From contig NZ_FMYV01000005.1 in assembly GCF_900102615.1 (NCBI RefSeq), forward strand, positions 1 through 64,000: 64,000 nt of DNA, read 5' to 3'. A model generated the notes under the pieces. It did not search any database and was not told the DNA's origin. It was given only the letters and a program-made list of their open reading frames with translations. This stretch comes from Geotoga petraea. Lineage in GTDB: Bacteria > Thermotogota > Thermotogae > Petrotogales > Petrotogaceae. Positions within the stretch are counted from its first letter, which is position 1, and each line of letters opens with the position of its first letter. Below, one piece after another: positions 27,640 to 35,930 of this stretch. Made by a program: the position numbers and the translations under genes.

Positions 27640-28347
27640 TTGAAAAATTACAATAAAATAATTTCTTGGTTAGAACATAATAAAACATTTAATTTAAAGG
27701 AATTTAGAGAATTTTATCATACTCTAGAAGAAGATGTTCCTGATTCTACAATTAGATGGATTGTTTATAAGCTAAAATCAAACAATATTATTCATTCGGT
27801 AGGTAGAGGGAAATATATAATGAATAATAAAAAGGATAATAAACCTTTTATTTCTGATGAGGTAAAAAATATTTATAATTTCTTAAATAATAAGTTTATG
27901 TATTCAGATATATATATTTGGGATAGTAAATTTTTAAATGATTTCATGGAACATCAACCATTTTCTAAACTAATTATTATTGAAGTTGATAAAGATATTA
28001 AAGAGTTTGTATTTGATGAACTAAAACAAAATTATAATTCAGTTTTTTTAGATCCTGATAAAGAAGATATAGAAAAATATATTATAGGTAAGAAAAAATG
28101 CATAATAGTTAAAAATATTATTAGTAGATCACCTATTATAAACTATGAAGGAATTAAAACTCCTAAATTAGAAAAAATATTAGTAGATTTATTAGTTGAT
28201 AAAAATCTTTTTTATTTTTACCAAGGTAAAGAAATGACAAATATTTTTAATAATATAAGCAAACAATATAATATAAATCAAAATACATTAAATAATTATT
28301 TAAAAAGAAGATCTTCAAAAAATTTATTTTCAGAAATAAAAGGATGA
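27640..28347 (+). CDS. AbiEi-type antitoxin (type IV toxin-antitoxin)
   Basis: The protein of about 235 residues has an N-terminal winged helix (NLKEFREFYHTL then DSTIRWIVYKLKSNN and IIHSVGRGKYIM) and a C-terminal domain with YEGIKTPKLEKILVDLLVDK, the arrangement of AbiEi/DUF6577 antitoxins. They counter an AbiEii nucleotidyltransferase toxin and repress the operon. I chose the TTG at 27640 with GAAAGGTGA upstream. The toxin gene follows after six bases. A 41-bp inverted repeat over its promoter is the probable autoregulatory operator. The antitoxin appears intact. Confidence 0.8.
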   Translation: MKNYNKIISWLEHNKTFNLKEFREFYHTLEEDVPDSTIRWIVYKLKSNNIIHSVGRGKYIMNNKKDNKPFISDEVKNIYNFLNNKFMYSDIYIWDSKFLNDFMEHQPFSKLIIIEVDKDIKEFVFDELKQNYNSVFLDPDKEDIEKYIIGKKKCIIVKNIISRSPIINYEGIKTPKLEKILVDLLVDKNLFYFYQGKEMTNIFNNISKQYNINQNTLNNYLKRRSSKNLFSEIKG

Positions 28348-28353
28348 TAAAAA

Positions 28354-29322
28354 ATGATAAATAAAAGTACTTATTCTAAAGAATGGGTAAATGATTTGAA
28401 AGAAAATTTTATTAAAGCTGATCCGTTGTTAATTTAAAGAGTAATTATGGCTTTAACTTTATTAGAAAGTCTCTCAAAAGTAAAATTGGATTTTATTTTT
28501 AAAGGAGGCACATCATTAACTTTACTTATTGATAAATTGTACAGATTTTCAATTGACGTAGATATTATTTTGGAAAATCAATCCGATAAGTTAGATAATT
28601 TTTTTAATAATTTAATTAATGATTCATCTTTTATAAAATATGAAGAACAAATAAGAAGAAATAATCATAATATACCAAAATCACATTATAAATTTTTTTA
28701 TAATTCTTTTTATGACAATTCTGAGAAATATATTCTTTTAGATATTTTATATGAAAAAAATAATTATTCTAATATTATCAAAAAAGATATTAACTGTGAA
28801 TTCATATCTACAGAAGAGCCTTATTTAGAAGTTGATATTCCTTGTGTTGAAGATATTTTAGGAGATAAATTAACCGCATTTGCTCCAAGTACTACAGGTA
28901 TTCTTTATGACACTAATAAAAATTTAGAAATAATTAAACAAATGTTTGATATTGGAATTCTTTTCGATTATGCAAAAGATTTAACATCAGTAAAAAAAAC
29001 ATTTGAAAAAATAGCTGCAAAAGAAATTGAATATAGAAAATTAAATATAAATAGTATAGATGTTTTAAATGATATATTTGAGACTTCCATTACATTATGT
29101 CATAATGGATATTTAAATAGAGAAAGTTTTTTAAAATTAAAAAATGGAATTAAAAGGTTTAACTCTTATGTTATAGATGGTTCATTTAATTTAAATTCAT
29201 CTTATACATATGCGGCTAAAGCAGCATATATTTCTATATTATTAAAAAATAATAATCTTGAAATCAAAAAGTTTAAAAAAGGTGAAAATTTAAATGATAA
29301 ATTTATTGAAAATACAAAATAA
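28354..29322 (+). pseudogene. AbiEii nucleotidyltransferase toxin with in-frame stop
   Basis: The frame from the ATG at 28354 reads MINKSTYSKEWVNDLKENF.. up to DPLLI, then TAA (28435-28437), then RVIMALTLLESLSKVKLDF and the nucleotidyltransferase core FIFKGGTSLTLLI followed by FSIDVDII. Family members normally have a Glu at the stop position (LIEKVI-type), so a GAA-to-TAA change is likely. The remaining 291 codons from ATG 28447 are open and hold the core GGTS and D-x-D residues, so reinitiation could give a shortened toxin lacking 31 residues. No ribosome site is evident at 28447. Most likely inactive. Confidence 0.75.
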
Positions 29323-29398
29323 ATAAATTAAATAAAATTAAAAAAATAAATCCAGAAGCATTCTTCTATTTATATGAAACTATTAATTTATTATAGCA

Positions 29399-29439
29399 CC
29401 AACAATTGCCAATATTGATTTCATTTTGGTAATTGTTGG
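29399..29439. repeat. Second copy of the 41-bp AbiE operator
   Basis: Half-sites CCAACAATTGCCAA and TTGGTAATTGTTGG bracket a 13-base spacer, with the same total length as the AbiE promoter copy. A TATAAA lies 12 bases downstream. The only thing it could transcribe is the truncated dpnI tail. Confidence 0.75.
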
Positions 29440-29452
29440 TTAGAATTTAATA

Positions 29453-29668
29453 TAAAAAAGAAGTTGGAATTATGATATTTTATATTGCATTGATAAAATA
29501 AATAAAAATGAGTTTTCTTTAAGAGACATATATAATTTTGAATCTTTTCTTCAAACTAGACATCAAAGTAACAAAAATATAAAAGCAAAAATAAGACAAC
29601 AATTACAAATATTAAGAGACAAAAAATTTATACTTTTTCTTGGAAAAGGTAAATATAAAATTTTATGA
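29453..29668 (+). pseudogene. Truncated duplicate of the 3' end of dpnI
   Basis: The frame matches the C-terminal winged-helix part of the intact DpnI at 31,470-32,237 (from RSW through YDILYCIDKINKNEFSLRD to FLGKGKYKIL and the same TGA) with essentially one coding difference at its start. The N-terminal nuclease domain is absent. It is part of the direct repeat and has no start codon or ribosome site. Confidence 0.9.
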
Positions 29669-29828
29669 CATTATAACCATTTGTGATTTTTTATGATTCT
29701 TTAAAATCATATAAGAATTATTCAATAAGCTGTATACAGTTCATAATTGATATTCGTATTTACATAGTCATTTCATTTTTGATATGCAAGAATGCATAAA
29801 AAACAGAAGATTTTTGAGAGTGTAAAAA

Positions 29829-29906
29829 AATGTGTAAAATAAAAAAAAGCCTTCTTTGGTTTTATTTTACTACCTATTCGGTGTTTTTTACACAATTTGT
29901 TTTACA
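29829..29906. repeat. Short palindromic element with IS-like ends (copy 1)
   Basis: TGTGTAAAATAAAA at one side and TTTTATTTTAC plus GTTTTTTACACA at the other give a palindromic unit of about 75 bp. Its right two thirds match the end of the IS256-like remnant at 1491-1548. It looks like a MITE formed by fusing transposon ends, or a terminator moved with the repeat. Confidence 0.5.
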
Positions 29907-29951
29907 GACTCCTGTTTTTTATGAATAATTCTCTGTAAAATAATTAATCTA

Positions 29952-31278
29952 TTAATCATTTTTATAAATTTGTTTTACTATCCATTCTATCCATTTAAGA
30001 ACTGTTTGTGAACGTCTTTCAATTGTGGATTCTGAAAGTTTTTCAAAATTTTTGGTTTTTGAATTATAAATCTGTGATTTTTTCATTATTTTTATTACAT
30101 CATTTTTTGAAATATTATTATTATCATTAAAATATTTTTTTAAAGTTTTATTGAATACTTCATGCTCTAATATTTTAGATATAAGTGATAAATACTTATC
30201 TTTAAAATCACTATTTATAATCTTATTACCCAATTTCGTTAATTGATATTTATTATTTTTCTTTTCAACTAAATTTAAATATTTGGCAGCTCGAGTATAA
30301 TAATGAGCTTGTCTTTGATCAAAGCTAAAGTTCAAAGTTATTTCTTCTTGCTCTAATTCCGAATCATTTAAAAAACCTAAAAGATCTACAACCTTTTCAA
30401 AATCATTCGCCTGAGGAAAAGGTATATTTGGTTCTTGCTTAATAGTTGTTGTTTTCAATATATTTACTATATCTTTTTCTAATATTTCATTTGAAGAGAT
30501 CTTGTATCTCATTTAATCTATAAGTTTTAATGAATTGTAGTCTTCTAAGGTTTCAAACTCGTATACATAAAAAGAAAAAATATCATTTGAATAATTTAGG
30601 AAAACAGGAATTACTTTTTTGTCTATTTTGGATTTCCATAATCTATACGGATAATACAATTGTCTTATAACAAAATCTTCTGACTTAAAATTTTTGGCTT
30701 CAATTATTATTAGTTCATTTTTTGATTCGTATCCAGCGTCTATTTCTATTTGAGAATTATTTACTTCAATTCTATCTTTTTTTCCAGATTTTTGATTTAT
30801 TATGTTAAACTCAAAATTTTTGGAAGACATTCTTCCAGAGATAGTTGGAATTAGAAAATCATTATTTTCAATATTAAATAAATCATGGAGCATCCCTGTT
30901 GCATAAGCAGAGTGTAATACAGATGTTTCAGAATATAAATTTTTTGGGTCAATACTTTTTATATTATTAGGTATTTGAAAATTTTTTATCTTTTTGTTTA
31001 TATCTTTAATTTCTTTAAAGATATCATAATGTCCTATTCTATAAGAACGTCTAGTTAAAGGCAATATGGAAAGTTTATTTTTTTGAAAGATTTGAGGCAA
31101 GTTAACTTTGTGATCAAACTTTGTCATTAGCCTTGGTTCTCTATACTCTTTTATTACTGATGATTCGATATCAAAATAGCCTTTTTTTATTTATTTCATC
31201 AAGTATTTTTTGTTTTTCAAATAAATAATTCTTTGCGTTATAAACTCTCTTCTCTTCAAGTCTATTTCTTTTCAACAT
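29952..31278 (-). pseudogene. Type II PD-(D/E)XK restriction endonuclease, frameshifted and with internal stop
   Basis: Three pieces make one protein of about 440 residues. It starts at ATG 31278 (LKRNRLEEKRVYNAKNYLF), shifts frame in a run of seven A (31182-31188; six would be in frame), continues GYFDIESSVIKEYREPRLMT and the nuclease core SQIEIDAGYESKNELIIIEAKN, meets TAA at 30513-30515 after YNSLKLID, then resumes in the same frame with MRYKISSNEI to the C-terminal STIERRSQTVLKWIEWIV. That order (DUF6996/6997 then DUF7226-like) is familiar from single-chain type II enzymes. The two open parts (31127-30513, 30512-29952) might still be translated. No cognate methylase is nearby. Confidence 0.7.
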
Positions 31279-31372
31279 TTCAATTCCTCACAATTTTTTG
31301 AATAATCGTTTAATGATCTTTTTGTTAGCGCTATTTTTTTATTTCTTGAGTCAACTCAAGATATGAGGAATT

Positions 31373-31418
31373 AACCCTATCAACTGTTTAATTAATTAAC
31401 GTAAATTTGTTTTATAAT
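31373..31418 (+). promoter_or_regulatory. Shared defence promoter element, copy C (dpnI)
   Basis: CCTATCAACTG then TTTAATTAATTAAC, twelve bases, TATAAT. The -10 lies about 55 bases before the dpnI start. Spacing and sequence match the McrBC and DUF262 copies. Confidence 0.7.
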
Positions 31419-31469
31419 AATAGTAAATAAGACATTTATTTATTAATGTTTTTGCATTTGGAGGAGTCT

Positions 31470-32237
31470 ATGATTAATAAACTTGATTTATCAATAGCAA
31501 AAAATTATAAAAGCAAAAGCCAAATAACAAGAGTAATAACAGAAAAATGGGTCCAGAAAAATATATTTTGCCCAAATTGTGGTAATAATTTAAAAAAATA
31601 TGAGAATAATAGACCTGTTGCAGATTTTTTTTGTGATATATGCAAAGAAGATTATGAATTAAAAGCTAAAAAAGGTCAAAGCGAAGGGGAAAAAATAATT
31701 GATGGATCTTATTCTACTATGATAGATAGAATTACAAGTATTAATAATCCAAATTTTTTCTTCTTAATTTATAATAAAAATTATATTATAAATAACTTTT
31801 TTGGTGTATCAAAAGATATTTTTGTACCAGAAATAATTGAAAAAAGAAAACCATTAAGTAGCAATGCCCGTAGAAAAGGATGGGTGGGATGTAATATATT
31901 AATATCTGAAATTCCTAAATTTTCAAAAATATATTATATTAAAAATAGTACTAAAATTGAAAATTCCGCTGTTAAAGAACAATGGCAAAAAACTAATTTT
32001 TCAAACATCATGAATGATTTAAAAAAAAGAAGTTGGATTTATGATATTTTATATTGCATTGATAAAATAAATAAAAATGAGTTTTCTTTAAGAGACATAT
32101 ATAATTTTGAATCTTTTCTTCAAACTAGACATCAAAGTAACAAAAATATAAAAGCAAAAATAAGACAACAATTACAAATATTAAGAGACAAAAAATTTAT
32201 ACTTTTTCTTGGAAAAGGTAAATATAAAATTTTATGA
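31470..32237 (+). CDS. dpnI: DpnI-type methyl-directed restriction endonuclease
   Basis: DpnI cuts GATC only when the adenine is methylated. The 255-residue product follows DpnI throughout: the zinc-binding CPNCGNN and CDICKED pairs, ENNRPVADFFC with catalytic Asp, ELKAKKGQSEG with the ExK motif, NNPNFFFLIYNKN, NARRKGWVGCNI, and the C-terminal winged helix with IRQQLQILRDKKFILFLGKG. The ATG at 31470 has GGAGGAG upstream; a longer frame begins at 31446. Its presence implies that host GATC sites are not adenine-methylated. It has its own promoter element and sits between about 460-bp direct repeats. Confidence 0.95.
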   Translation: MINKLDLSIAKNYKSKSQITRVITEKWVQKNIFCPNCGNNLKKYENNRPVADFFCDICKEDYELKAKKGQSEGEKIIDGSYSTMIDRITSINNPNFFFLIYNKNYIINNFFGVSKDIFVPEIIEKRKPLSSNARRKGWVGCNILISEIPKFSKIYYIKNSTKIENSAVKEQWQKTNFSNIMNDLKKRSWIYDILYCIDKINKNEFSLRDIYNFESFLQTRHQSNKNIKAKIRQQLQILRDKKFILFLGKGKYKIL

Positions 32238-32483
32238 CATTATAACCATTTGTGATTTTTTATGATTCTTTAAAATCACATAAGAATTATTCAATAAGCT
32301 GTATACAGTTCAAAATTGATATTCGCATTTACATAGTCATTTCATTTTTGATATGCAAGAATGCATAAAAAACAGAAGATTTTTGAGAGTGTAAAAAAAT
32401 GTGTAAAATAAAAAACCCTTCTTTGGTTTTATTTTACTACCTATTCGGTGTTTTTACACAATTTATTTTACAGACTCATGTAA
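32021..32483. repeat. Direct repeat, right copy
   Basis: Near-identical partner of 29,452-29,925. It begins in an A-run inside dpnI and ends shortly after the palindromic element. Homologous recombination between the copies would delete the restriction pseudogene and dpnI as a 2.57-kb circle. Confidence 0.9.
32398..32466. repeat. Short palindromic element with IS-like ends (copy 2)
   Basis: TGTGTAAAATAAAA ... GTGTTTTTACACA with the same internal blocks as copy 1. It was carried along in the direct repeat and differs by a few bases in the A-rich part. Confidence 0.5.
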
Positions 32484-32540
32484 TTTTCACATACTTTTTA
32501 TATTTATTTTCTATATTTCCCTCTTATCGACATAATTAAC

Positions 32541-32600
32541 ATACCTCCAAAGCAGTTTTGTAATTTTTATTAATTACCTGTCTACTTTGGAGGTATCTTT
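32541..32600. terminator. Hairpin between dpnI and the DUF262 gene
   Basis: ATACCTCCAAAG (32541-32552) and CTTTGGAGGTAT (32584-32595) are perfectly complementary across a 31-base loop, between the convergent dpnI and DUF262 genes. A second pair, AGTTTTGTAA and TTACAAAACT, interlocks with it. A terminator role is inferred from location. Confidence 0.5.
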
Positions 32601-32606
32601 ACAAAA

Positions 32607-34406
32607 CTATAGACTAAAAAAATATTTTTTGATTTTTTCTGACATAAACTTTCTTCTTTTTTTTAGAAAATCATCATAGTCTTCAAAAGTCATCTCAAAT
32701 ACTTCTAAAGGTATAGCATTTTCTACTAAATTTTCTTTCAAATCATTTTGATCAATTATTCCTCCATATATACTATCTTTAGTTCTACATTGCTCTAGAA
32801 GTTCATTGAAATACTTTTGAGGAGATTTATCTTTTACTTTTATGTTAATCTCCGATTGCATATATACATAATTTGCTACTTGGTTATAGATGGAACTAGT
32901 ATTAAAACCATTTTTTTGAAGGTATTTTTTAGGAAAAATATGATGTATATCACCTTTTTCCTCAACTAAATCTTTAACAGTAATATCTTTTGACAAAAAA
33001 CCTTTATCTCCTAATTTAACTTGAGCTATTATAAAAACACTAAAAAAAGGACTTCTTCTCGATGATGCTTCTAACTTAGAAGGTAGTATATTTTCCCAAA
33101 AGTTATCAAATAAAGCATTTTCTATTTCATTTCTTATAAATTCAACGTGATTTTGCTCAATTCTTTTTATATCATAATCGAAAGCTGACTCTGGCGAACC
33201 AGAATATCTTCCTGTTAATATACTGAAAATGACCCATTTTCTTACATAAGTTTCTATTTCTGCAGGATTTACCTTTTTATCTTTTAGTTTTAAATATAAT
33301 AGATATCCAAAATTTAAAACATTTTTTGATTTTATAAGTGAACTCGAAACTATTCCTGCGGATTTTAGAATCATGATAAATCTTTTGAAATTATTTTCGT
33401 TAATAAAGTCTAGTACCGCCTCTTCTAACTTTGAAAATGAATTTTCTACTATTTCTTCTTTATACTCCCTAGTTTCAAAATCTCTACCAGATAGTAAGCT
33501 AACTAAATCTGTCAATCTACCTCTATTAAAATTTTTAGCAAAAACAACTCTTATAAGATCTTTGTATTCGGGGGAATATACGTCTTCGTTATATTTAGAT
33601 ACCCATCTTATTTTATTGAGGTATTCAGTATTAGCAAAATCTTTATCATTATTAAAAATAATATCGAAATCAGTTGGGTTTTCTATTAAATGACAAAAAT
33701 AATCAATAATCTTTCTTATAGTATTTCCTTTGAACGTTTCATTAACAGCTATTTTTGACATGACAAAATCAGCTTGAGAAAGTTCTACCCCTTTTGAATT
33801 TATTCTAATAAAAATTTCTGTTACTGTTTCTATATCTAAAGAATGAGATAATTCTATCATACCAATAAGTTTATGCTTTATATGATATAGGTTGTCTAAT
33901 GCATCCCCTATCTTATCTACTTCGTTTATGTCTTCTATTCCATTTAACTTAGAATATTTTCTTGTCAATTGCCTTGTACTGATTTGTTCTTTGTGAATTA
34001 ATGAAATGTCATATATCCATTCTTTATTTTTTTCTATTGCTGGATTGGCCACTTCAAATTTTTCTTCTTTTGGGTTGAAAGAAATAGTAATATTCTTTTT
34101 CTTATAGTCTTTGTTTATAACTTTTTGTCCTAATAAAGAAGCCGTTAGAGCCATTATTCTTTGTTGACCATCTATAATTATTTTTCTGCCTTCAGATTTT
34201 GAACCATCCTTTAATTTTATTTCAGCGCTTTTCCAAGTGATCAAATATCCTATAGGATAACCCTTGTATAATGAATCTATCAAATCCCTTACTTTTGATG
34301 AATCCCAAACAAAAGGTCTTTGAATTTCAGGTATAGCAATTTCTTTTGATTTGATCCAAGATAAAATAGTTTCAATTGAATTATTGTTAACTTCGTACTT
34401 TGACAT
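32607..34406 (-). CDS. GmrSD-like DUF262/DUF1524 restriction protein
   Basis: The 599-residue protein combines an N-terminal DUF262 domain (IPEIQRPFVWD at residues 22-32, then YPIGYLITWKS and IIDGQQRIMALTA, the ParB/Srx-like DGQQR motif) with a C-terminal DUF1524 HNH-type nuclease (GDIHHIFPKKYLQ near residue 485, NYVYMQSEIN). This is the single-chain form of GmrSD, an NTP-dependent type IV enzyme against glucosylated or other modified DNA; BrxU in some BREX loci belongs to the same family. Catalytic motifs look intact. It has its own shared-type promoter element 51 bases upstream. Confidence 0.88.
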   Translation of the reverse strand: MSKYEVNNNSIETILSWIKSKEIAIPEIQRPFVWDSSKVRDLIDSLYKGYPIGYLITWKSAEIKLKDGSKSEGRKIIIDGQQRIMALTASLLGQKVINKDYKKKNITISFNPKEEKFEVANPAIEKNKEWIYDISLIHKEQISTRQLTRKYSKLNGIEDINEVDKIGDALDNLYHIKHKLIGMIELSHSLDIETVTEIFIRINSKGVELSQADFVMSKIAVNETFKGNTIRKIIDYFCHLIENPTDFDIIFNNDKDFANTEYLNKIRWVSKYNEDVYSPEYKDLIRVVFAKNFNRGRLTDLVSLLSGRDFETREYKEEIVENSFSKLEEAVLDFINENNFKRFIMILKSAGIVSSSLIKSKNVLNFGYLLYLKLKDKKVNPAEIETYVRKWVIFSILTGRYSGSPESAFDYDIKRIEQNHVEFIRNEIENALFDNFWENILPSKLEASSRRSPFFSVFIIAQVKLGDKGFLSKDITVKDLVEEKGDIHHIFPKKYLQKNGFNTSSIYNQVANYVYMQSEINIKVKDKSPQKYFNELLEQCRTKDSIYGGIIDQNDLKENLVENAIPLEVFEMTFEDYDDFLKKRRKFMSEKIKKYFFSL

Positions 34407-34439
34407 TTTTAATCCTCCTTATTTTCTAACTTCACTTAA

Positions 34440-34487
34440 ATTCTACAACAAAACTATGTTAATTAGTTAAACAGTTGATAGGTTAAT
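34440..34487 (-). promoter_or_regulatory. Shared defence promoter element, copy D (DUF262 gene)
   Basis: On the minus strand CCTATCAACTG then TTTAACTAATTAAC, twelve bases, TAGAAT. TATCAACTG starts exactly 35 bases before the -10, the same distance as in copies B and C. Confidence 0.7.
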
Positions 34488-34523
34488 TTTATTATCTAAA
34501 GATTCAATAATAATTTTTCTTAT

Positions 34524-34564
34524 CCAACAATTGCCAATATTGATTTCATTTTGGCAAGTGTTGG
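34524..34564. repeat. Third copy of the 41-bp AbiE operator
   Basis: CCAACAATTGCCAA and TTGGCAAGTGTTGG flank the same 13-base spacer as the other copies. It lies between the DUF262 promoter and the terminator of the SEC-C gene, with no AbiE gene nearby; it may titrate the antitoxin or mark a lost promoter. Confidence 0.75.
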
Positions 34565-34577
34565 TTATTATCTATAT

Positions 34578-34604
34578 AAAAAGCATCCTTTTAAAGGATG
34601 CTTA
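34578..34604 (-). terminator. Terminator after the SEC-C gene
   Basis: AAGCATCCTTT pairs with AAAGGATGCTT; a T-run follows on the minus strand. Confidence 0.85.
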
Positions 34605-34623
34605 GTTTTATTTTTTATTTCTT

Positions 34624-35837
34624 TCAATTTTTCTCTTTATTCATACAACATTTTTTGCCACTACCGCAAGGGCATGGATCGTTTCTACCGATTTCCTTTT
34701 TAGGTTTATTTAAGTTTGATAATCTTCTTATTTCTTTTGGAGTGTGTCCGTTGTTTTCCCACATTCTTGTATTGTTATAGAATTTTATGACTAATTCGGA
34801 TAATTTTCTTACTTGATCTTCACTATCAAAAATGATTCCCCTTCTTTGGAATTCGTTAATTATTGTGCTGAATTTGTTCGACATAGAACAGCCTATTTGT
34901 ATGTCGTCTAATATTTCTTCTGCGTATTCTTTGTCATCTTTTACTATTTCTTTTTTTACAAAATTCAGTAGCTCGTAGTAATGTTTGTCTTTTTCAAAGT
35001 AATATGAATCAAGATATTTTATAAATTCAGTTTTATTTGGTATGTAATATGGTTTATTTTTTTTCATTTTTAGGTATTCCACTGTATCTTCATAGTTTAT
35101 TAGAGCATCGTTAACATTGTAAATATCTATAAATTTATCTTTATGAATTGTTCCATATAAATTTACAGCAGCGACTAAGTATTTTTCTACTTCGTTCATC
35201 TCACTTTCGCTTTTTTTGTATTTATCATTCGATTCTCTCATAATTATTAGTAATTCTTCAGTTGAATAACCATTTTTCCACCAAGATTTTGTGTGAAAAG
35301 TAAACTCTAATAATTTTTCTGATAAAGTTGTAAGAGAATTTTTAGTTATATTTTCAATATTCAATTCATTTTTAAAAGTTTCTACTAAATCATCATTTTT
35401 TTTGTATATTTTTACTAAATTACGAAGTATTGCCATTACATCATTTAGCTTTTTTTCATCATCTAAGTAATTTTCTTTTATATAATTTTTCAAATCATAA
35501 TATTCTTCATAATCTTCAAAATATTTGTCATCTTTATATTTGAGTAGAATTTCTTTTTTAGGAATATAATACGGAGCTTCTTCTTTATTTCCTTTCAATT
35601 TTTCAAATATTTCGTCTCATTTACTACATAATGCACAAAATAATCATCTACTGCTTCTATTTTATTTTGTGTAAGATATTCTTCATCTAGTTTTTGATTA
35701 TCTACTTTCATTTCTGTTAAGCTTATATTTTTTATTTTGTCATCATTTTGGCGATTATATATTTTTATAACCATGTCTTTTTGAATAATGCCCTGTAGAT
35801 TAACTAAAGAGATTATATAGTCTTCAATTAATCCCAT
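34624..35837 (-). pseudogene. SEC-C motif protein with two repeated helical domains, frameshifted
   Basis: Two frames join into one protein of about 405 residues. The first (35837-35595) starts MGLIEDYIISLVNLQGIIQK and reaches VHYVVNE; the second continues DEIFEKLKGNKEEAPYYIPK to a C-terminal SEC-C zinc motif NDPCPCGSGKKCC. A single missing base near 35614-35617 (GAGAC, expected GAGGAC) explains the break. The body is two similar units, each opening with YYIP(K/N)K and ending in a WWKNGYSTEEL or WENNGHTPKEI block. SEC-C is a zinc-binding tag on diverse proteins; the function here is unknown. The second frame could start at a TTG at 35598. Confidence 0.7.
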
Positions 35838-35930
35838 ATAAATCACCCCCTTTTTATTTAAATTATAACATTTTTAACTTTTATGATACAAATTTTCAAT
35901 GATATAATATATACAAAGGGAGATGTAATT

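Larger units (their letters stand above)
29452..29925. repeat. Direct repeat, left copy (dpnI tail plus downstream DNA)
   Basis: This segment is almost identical to 32,021-32,483, differing at only a few positions. It contains the last 70 or so codons of dpnI, the intergenic repeat and the short palindromic element. The copies are 2.57 kb apart in the same orientation and flank the broken restriction gene and intact dpnI. Confidence 0.9.

Noticed and set aside
28435-30515. UAA reassigned to a sense codon
   Set aside because: UAA is used as the ordinary stop of many intact genes here (for example brxB and brxL), so the two internal UAA codons are better read as mutations.
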